Shown in pieces: positions 63,788-64,000 of a DNA stretch of 64,000 bases. This stretch comes from an uncultured Roseateles sp. GTDB taxonomy: Bacteria; Pseudomonadota; Gammaproteobacteria; Burkholderiales; Burkholderiaceae_C. Every line of letters begins with the position of its first letter. The first letter of the stretch is position 1. A program made the position numbers and the translations under genes. Where the stretch lies: assembly GCF_913777145.1 (NCBI RefSeq), contig NZ_CAJYPS010000029.1, forward strand, positions 1-64,000. The letters are read 5' to 3'. The notes under the pieces were generated by a model, which was not told where the DNA came from, did not search any database, and was given only the letters and a program-made list of their open reading frames with translations.

Positions 63788-64000
63788 TCAACGGTAGAAG
63801 GCCTCGACCTGGCCCTTGAGCTTGATGCACAGCGGCCGGCCCTTGCGGTCCAGCGTCTTGCCGGCGGGCACCTTGACCCAGCCTTCGCTGATGCAGTACT
63901 CCTCGACGTCGAAGCGCTCCTTGCCGTTGAAACGGATGCCGACATCGAACTCGAAGACGGCGGCCACGTGGTGGGGGCTGCGCGGGTCGACGCTCAGGTG
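63788..64000 (-). CDS. DUF3297 family protein, 5' end outside the window
   Basis: The last 70 residues and stop of a small soluble protein. HLSVDPRSPHHVAAVFEFD, VGIRFNGKER and EGWVKVPAGKT match DUF3297, a family of about 80 residues frequent in Burkholderiales, so roughly ten N-terminal residues are missing. Function unknown. The 174 bases between it and the P450 hold only GC-rich sequence without a clear terminator. Confidence 0.88.
   Translation of the reverse strand, partial: HLSVDPRSPHHVAAVFEFDVGIRFNGKERFDVEEYCISEGWVKVPAGKTLDRKGRPLCIKLKGQVEAFYR

Overview
The window looks like a piece of a high-GC betaproteobacterial chromosome, order Burkholderiales, most likely near Roseateles, Pelomonas or Mitsuaria (Sphaerotilaceae/Comamonadaceae). 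That placement is an inference from family resemblance and gene order: a regulatory PTS of EIIA-HPr-EI, lipB-lipA with a DUF493 protein and a D,D-carboxypeptidase, hemJ/hemB, ybeY-phoH, tsaB-rimI-UDG, a Burkholderiales-type porin, and small DUF1840 and DUF3297 proteins. Most of it is ordinary chromosomal backbone. No prophage, CRISPR array, rRNA gene or intact insertion sequence is visible. One tRNA gene (Leu, CAG) is present.

Layout. 0-4 kb: PTS genes ptsI, ptsH and a mannose-type EIIA, with an OlsB-like acyltransferase on the opposite strand between ptsH and ptsI. 4-7 kb: CoA-transferase, a degenerate hybrid-kinase-like protein and a TlpA-like lipoprotein. 7-13.6 kb: lipoate synthesis (lipA, lipB), DUF493, a PBP5/6-type carboxypeptidase, a hydrolase, a thioredoxin-fold ferredoxin, a VanZ-like protein and hemJ. 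13.7-13.8 kb: a strong small-RNA candidate between hemJ and hemB. 13.9-21.4 kb: hemB, corA, ybeY, phoH, a NarX/NarL-type two-component pair and ruvAB. 21.4-27 kb: porin, a phosphatase, DUF1840 and a c-di-GMP pair (GGDEF-EAL plus HD-GYP).

27.5-37.3 kb is the main accessory locus. It holds a GH1 beta-glucosidase, two sugar ABC permeases, a solute-binding protein and a TonB-dependent receptor on the minus strand. A flavin-dependent tryptophan-halogenase-type protein diverges from them, and a LacI-type regulator follows. Two near-palindromic LacI-family operators, exactly two helical turns apart, sit between the receptor and the halogenase. The arrangement reads as one sugar-responsive regulon: import a glycoside across the outer membrane, move it through the ABC system, hydrolyse it in the cytoplasm, and co-express a halogenase whose substrate is unknown.

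37-41 kb: HU, tRNA-Leu, then a lysine catabolic module (lysine 6-dehydrogenase-like enzyme, aminoadipate semialdehyde dehydrogenase, divergent Lrp-family regulator) with a nested dyad in the divergent promoter. 41-46 kb: NnrU, GNAT, a solute-binding protein, a papain-like protease fused to an alpha/beta hydrolase, a three-hairpin REP-like element and glyoxalase I. 46-57 kb: flavocytochrome c-type sulfide dehydrogenase subunits, a MidA-type methyltransferase, a second GGDEF-EAL protein, UDG-rimI-tsaB, TspO, an 18-bp inverted-repeat element, a stand-alone signal peptidase I and an ABC-2 exporter. 57-64 kb: a lactate-dehydrogenase-like protein, then acyl-CoA dehydrogenase, SDR, LysE, thiolase and P450 genes with an ACGT-type palindromic operator between thiolase and P450, and the 3' part of a DUF3297 gene at the right edge.
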